DNA of 9,821 bases from Acidiferrobacteraceae bacterium (GTDB lineage: Bacteria > Pseudomonadota > Gammaproteobacteria > Arenicellales > UBA868): assembly GCA_002713825.1 (NCBI GenBank), contig PAUU01000010.1, positions 210,637 to 220,457 of the forward strand, read 5' to 3'. The notes beneath the pieces were generated by a model that made no database searches, was not told where the DNA came from, and was given only the letters and a program-made list of their open reading frames with translations. The number at the start of each line of letters is the position of its first letter. Within the stretch, counting starts at the first letter, position 1. The position numbers and the translations under genes were made by a program. Positions 7,457-9,821 of the stretch are shown here, piece after piece.

Positions 7457-8236
7457 ATGGCCCAGTTTCGACTCCCCAAAAACGCACGAATTACAAAAGG
7501 CCGCCGCCATAATGACGGGTCCGGTATGCAGAGGCCGTTTCCGCTTCAAATCTATCGGTGGAATCCGGATGATGAAGTTCAACCGCGCGTTGACGAATAC
7601 TCTATTGATCGAGCGACCTGCGGTCCGATGCTGTTGGACGCATTGATCAAGATCAAAAACGAGATTGACTCTACCCTGACCTTCCGGCGCTCCTGCAGGG
7701 AAGGAATCTGCGGGTCTTGCGCGATGAATATCAACGGCACCAATACGCTGGCGTGTACTCAGTCGCTCTCAGACCTTGATACGCCAGTAAAAATTTATCC
7801 ATTACCGCATATGCCGGTCATTAAGGACCTGGTTCCCGATCTGACACATTTCTTTGACCAACATGCCTCCGTCGAGCCCTGGCTGAAAGCGTCTGATCCC
7901 CCCGAAGACAAGGAGAGACTACAGAGCCCCAACGACCGTGAGGCTCTCGATGGGCTGTATGAATGCATTCTCTGCGCCTGCTGTTCCACGAGTTGCCCGA
8001 GTTACTGGTGGAATTCCGACCAGTATCTGGGCCCTGCGAACCTTTTACAGGCCTATCGGTGGATTGCGGACAGCCGCGATGAAGCCACCACTGAACGCCT
8101 TGAGCACCTGAACGACAGTTTTAAGCTTTACCGGTGCCACACTATTATGAACTGTGCGAACGCCTGTCCAAAAGGCCTCAATCCTGGAAAGGCCATCGGA
8201 CAAATCAAATCGCAAGTAGCCAAGAGAAAGGCTTGA
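7457..8236 (+). CDS. sdhB: Succinate dehydrogenase iron-sulfur subunit
   Basis: Carries electrons from the SdhA flavin to ubiquinone through three Fe-S clusters. The 259-residue product has all ligands: the [2Fe-2S] cluster by Cys80, Cys85, Cys88 ([12 protein letters not shown]) and Cys100; the [4Fe-4S] cluster by Cys170, Cys173, Cys176 and Cys180 ([12 protein letters not shown]); and the [3Fe-4S] cluster by Cys227, Cys233 and Cys237 ([14 protein letters not shown]). Trp184-Trp185 in PSYWWN include the conserved quinone-site tryptophan. The N-terminal extension of about 28 residues before [10 protein letters not shown] is of the length often seen outside the enterobacteria, and lacks a signal peptide. 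ATG 7457 is used; GAGGG at 7439-7443 is a possible but rather distant ribosome binding site (13 bases). The stop codon overlaps the TTG start of sdhE by 4 bases. Confidence 0.98.
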   Translation: MAQFRLPKNARITKGRRHNDGSGMQRPFPLQIYRWNPDDEVQPRVDEYSIDRATCGPMLLDALIKIKNEIDSTLTFRRSCREGICGSCAMNINGTNTLACTQSLSDLDTPVKIYPLPHMPVIKDLVPDLTHFFDQHASVEPWLKASDPPEDKERLQSPNDREALDGLYECILCACCSTSCPSYWWNSDQYLGPANLLQAYRWIADSRDEATTERLEHLNDSFKLYRCHTIMNCANACPKGLNPGKAIGQIKSQVAKRKA

Positions 8237-8499
8237 CTACAGATTCCGAGAAAATCAACCGATTGATTTGGCGGACGCGCCGCGGCGCGCGTGAGTTGGA
8301 CGGGTTACTGATGGCGTACGTATCTGACCGCGCGGACGCGTGGAACGCCAAACAGATAGCCAGTTTTGAACACTTGTTGGCGCAACCGGATCCGGTGTTA
8401 CTCGACTGGTTTATGTCCAGAACGCAGCCACGCGATGCCGAGCTTAAGTTGCTGGTCGAGGATATACTTGAGTCAAGAACCAATGCATCGGTTCCCTAA
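8233..8499 (+). CDS. sdhE: FAD assembly factor SdhE (SDHAF2/YgfY family)
   Basis: Small cytoplasmic protein needed for covalent attachment of FAD to SdhA, the bacterial counterpart of mitochondrial SDHAF2/Sdh5. The product is 88 residues, the same as the E. coli protein. It has the family core [19 protein letters not shown] with the key RGxxE motif (RGARE), followed by the conserved middle ([16 protein letters not shown]) and end ([11 protein letters not shown]). I chose the TTG at 8233, which overlaps the sdhB stop (TTGA) and is preceded by the purine-rich AAGAGAAAGG at 8222-8231; it gives the normal length. An upstream ATG at 8134 lies deep inside sdhB and would add 33 unrelated residues. 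Position directly after sdhB supports a dedicated complex II role. YgfX, often paired with SdhE in gammaproteobacteria, is not present next to it. Confidence 0.93.
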   Translation: MTTDSEKINRLIWRTRRGARELDGLLMAYVSDRADAWNAKQIASFEHLLAQPDPVLLDWFMSRTQPRDAELKLLVEDILESRTNASVP

Positions 8500-8507
8500 A
8501 TTAGAAA

Positions 8508-9821
8508 TCAATTCTTTAGCGCTGGGCGCAGCACCGTATCATGCCGCTGACCAGGGGCGGGAGAAGGGAAGTCCTGAGTAAAATGCAATCCTCGGCTCTC
8601 TCGCCGCTCCGCGGCACAACGGACGATCAATTCTGAGACTACCACGAGGTTTCTAAGCTCGAGCAGGTCCCGGTTTACCCGGAAATGGCTATAAAAATCT
8701 CGAATTTCTTCATGCAGCAGGTTTAGGCGGTTTGCCGCACGTTGCAGCCGCCTGGAGGTGCGGACGATACCGACGTAGTCCCACATGAAGCGTCTGATTT
8801 CGTCCCAATTGTGCGCAACCACGACAAGTTCGTCAGGGTCAGAAACCTGGCTTTCATCCCAGTCCGGGGGGTGGGGACCGATAGGCGGAGAGCCTTCCAG
8901 ATGCTTGAGGATTGCGGGTGCCGCGCGTTCAGAGAAAACAATACACTCGAGGAGCGAGTTACTGGCAAGACGGTTCGCACCGTGCAGCCCGGTATGTGCG
9001 TTTTCTCCCAGAGCATAAAGGCCCTCAAGATCCGTCCGGCCATTTAGGTCAGTGGTGATCCCGCCGCAGGTGTAATGGGCGGCTGGGACGACTGGGACAG
9101 GGTCCTTCGTAATGTCTATGGAGAAGGACAGGCATCTCTCGTAGATGCCGGGAAAATGTTGCTTGATCTGGGCAACCCCCAGATGACTGATATCAAGGTA
9201 AACACAGTCGTGTCCGCCTTTCTTCATTTCATAATCGATCGCCCTGGCCACGATATCCCTCGGCGCCAACTCGGCGCGGCTGTCGTGTGAAGCCATAAAG
9301 GGGGTGCCATCAGGCAAAAGCAGCTTGCCTCCCTCGCCACGAACCGCCTCAGAGATCAGAAAATTCCCCGCATGAGGGTGATAGAGGCAGGTAGGATGGA
9401 ACTGAACGAATTCCAGATTGGCCACTGAACAGCCGGCGCGCCAGGCCATCGCGACACCGTCTCCAGTCGACGAATCAGGGTTGCTTGTATAGAGATAGGC
9501 TTTCGAGGCACCACCTGTTGCGAGTACGACCGCTTGCGCGTGGATTGTGGTGACCGTCCCGGTCTTTCCATCCAGAGCATAAAGTCCAGCAACACCCTGT
9601 CGGTTACTGTCTCCCTTCACGGAGCCTACGATCAAATCAATGGCGGTATGGTCCTCCAACACGGAAATTCGGGGCGATGCGAGGACTTGACGATCTAGCG
9701 TATTGACTACGGCGCGCCCGGTCGTATCTGCCACATGGGCTACTCGCCGATGGGAATGACCGCCTTCCCGTGCCAAATGAAGTCCTTGGGCAGAGGCATC
9801 TTCCCCGTCAAAATTGACGCC
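8508..9821 (-). CDS. nadB: L-aspartate oxidase, C-terminal part (5' end outside window)
   Basis: Oxidises L-aspartate to iminoaspartate, the first step of de novo NAD synthesis; NadA then makes quinolinate. The frame is open to the window edge, so about 100 N-terminal residues, including the FAD dinucleotide-binding motif, lie outside; 437 residues are visible. Motifs in order from the visible start: REGGHSHRRVAHVADTTGRAV, VLATGGASKAYLYTSNPD, GDGVAMAWRAGCSVANLEFV with QFHPTCLYHP, SEAVRGEGG, LAPRDIVARAIDYEMK, VPAAHYTCGG, GLHGANRLASNSLLECIVF, FMWDYVGIVRT and ESRGLHFTQDFP. The AREGGHSHRR segment and lack of the covalent-[12 protein letters not shown] pattern in the visible part distinguish it from SdhA and FrdA, which share its fold. 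It is convergent with sdhE, 8 bases between stops, with no clear terminator between them. Confidence 0.97.
   Translation of the reverse strand, partial: GVNFDGEDASAQGLHLAREGGHSHRRVAHVADTTGRAVVNTLDRQVLASPRISVLEDHTAIDLIVGSVKGDSNRQGVAGLYALDGKTGTVTTIHAQAVVLATGGASKAYLYTSNPDSSTGDGVAMAWRAGCSVANLEFVQFHPTCLYHPHAGNFLISEAVRGEGGKLLLPDGTPFMASHDSRAELAPRDIVARAIDYEMKKGGHDCVYLDISHLGVAQIKQHFPGIYERCLSFSIDITKDPVPVVPAAHYTCGGITTDLNGRTDLEGLYALGENAHTGLHGANRLASNSLLECIVFSERAAPAILKHLEGSPPIGPHPPDWDESQVSDPDELVVVAHNWDEIRRFMWDYVGIVRTSRRLQRAANRLNLLHEEIRDFYSHFRVNRDLLELRNLVVVSELIVRCAAERRESRGLHFTQDFPSPAPGQRHDTVLRPALKN

Noticed and set aside
8134..8232. Upstream in-frame ATG for sdhE inside sdhB
   Set aside because: It would add 33 residues unrelated to the SdhE family; TTG 8233 gives exactly the standard 88 residues and a typical 4-base overlap.
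8496..8519. CTAAA/TTTAG inverted repeat across the sdhE-nadB junction as a terminator
   Set aside because: The stem is only 5 AT-rich pairs with a 14-base loop and no GC core or T-run, so it is too weak to call.
8508..9821. Possibility that the minus-strand flavoprotein is a second SdhA/FrdA
   Set aside because: The REGGHSHRR, ATGGASK, HYTCGG and FMWDYVGIVRT motifs are those of L-aspartate oxidase, and it aligns along its length with E. coli NadB from memory.

Overview
The window is a compact stretch of chromosome with about 55% GC (estimated by eye). It most likely comes from a gammaproteobacterium, probably an uncultivated or little-studied one. The evidence is the gene order pyrG-kdsA-eno-ftsB, the presence of KdsA (an outer-membrane lipopolysaccharide enzyme), FtsB and YgfZ, and an L-aspartate oxidase very like the enterobacterial enzyme. 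No mobile element, tRNA, rRNA, CRISPR array or phage gene is visible. Nearly every base is coding: the two longest gaps are about 130 and 150 bases, and several genes overlap by 4 bases.

Left part (1-3620, all + strand): the 3' part of pyrG (CTP synthase), then kdsA (KDO-8-phosphate synthase) overlapping it by 4 bases, a 132-base gap, eno (enolase) and ftsB (divisome protein). This is the familiar gammaproteobacterial order. In many relatives ispD follows ftsB; here ygfZ lies convergently, 3 bases after the ftsB stop.

Right part (3624-9821): ygfZ on the minus strand (folate-dependent Fe-S maturation protein), and diverging from it a six-gene + strand block: a short gene with the SDHAF4/DUF1674 signature, then sdhC, sdhD, sdhA, sdhB and sdhE. 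The block therefore holds all four subunits of succinate dehydrogenase (complex II), the SdhE flavinylation factor and a homologue of the mitochondrial assembly factor SDHAF4. A convergent nadB (L-aspartate oxidase, first step of NAD synthesis) runs off the right edge with its N-terminus missing.

Together the right part looks like a complex II production unit: membrane anchor, flavoprotein and Fe-S subunits, two dedicated assembly factors and a nearby Fe-S maturation protein. I see no wholly new system. The observations most worth following are the SDHAF4-like gene at the head of an sdh operon, the position of that operon between ygfZ and sdhE/nadB, and a KdsA of the metal-dependent (Cys) class.
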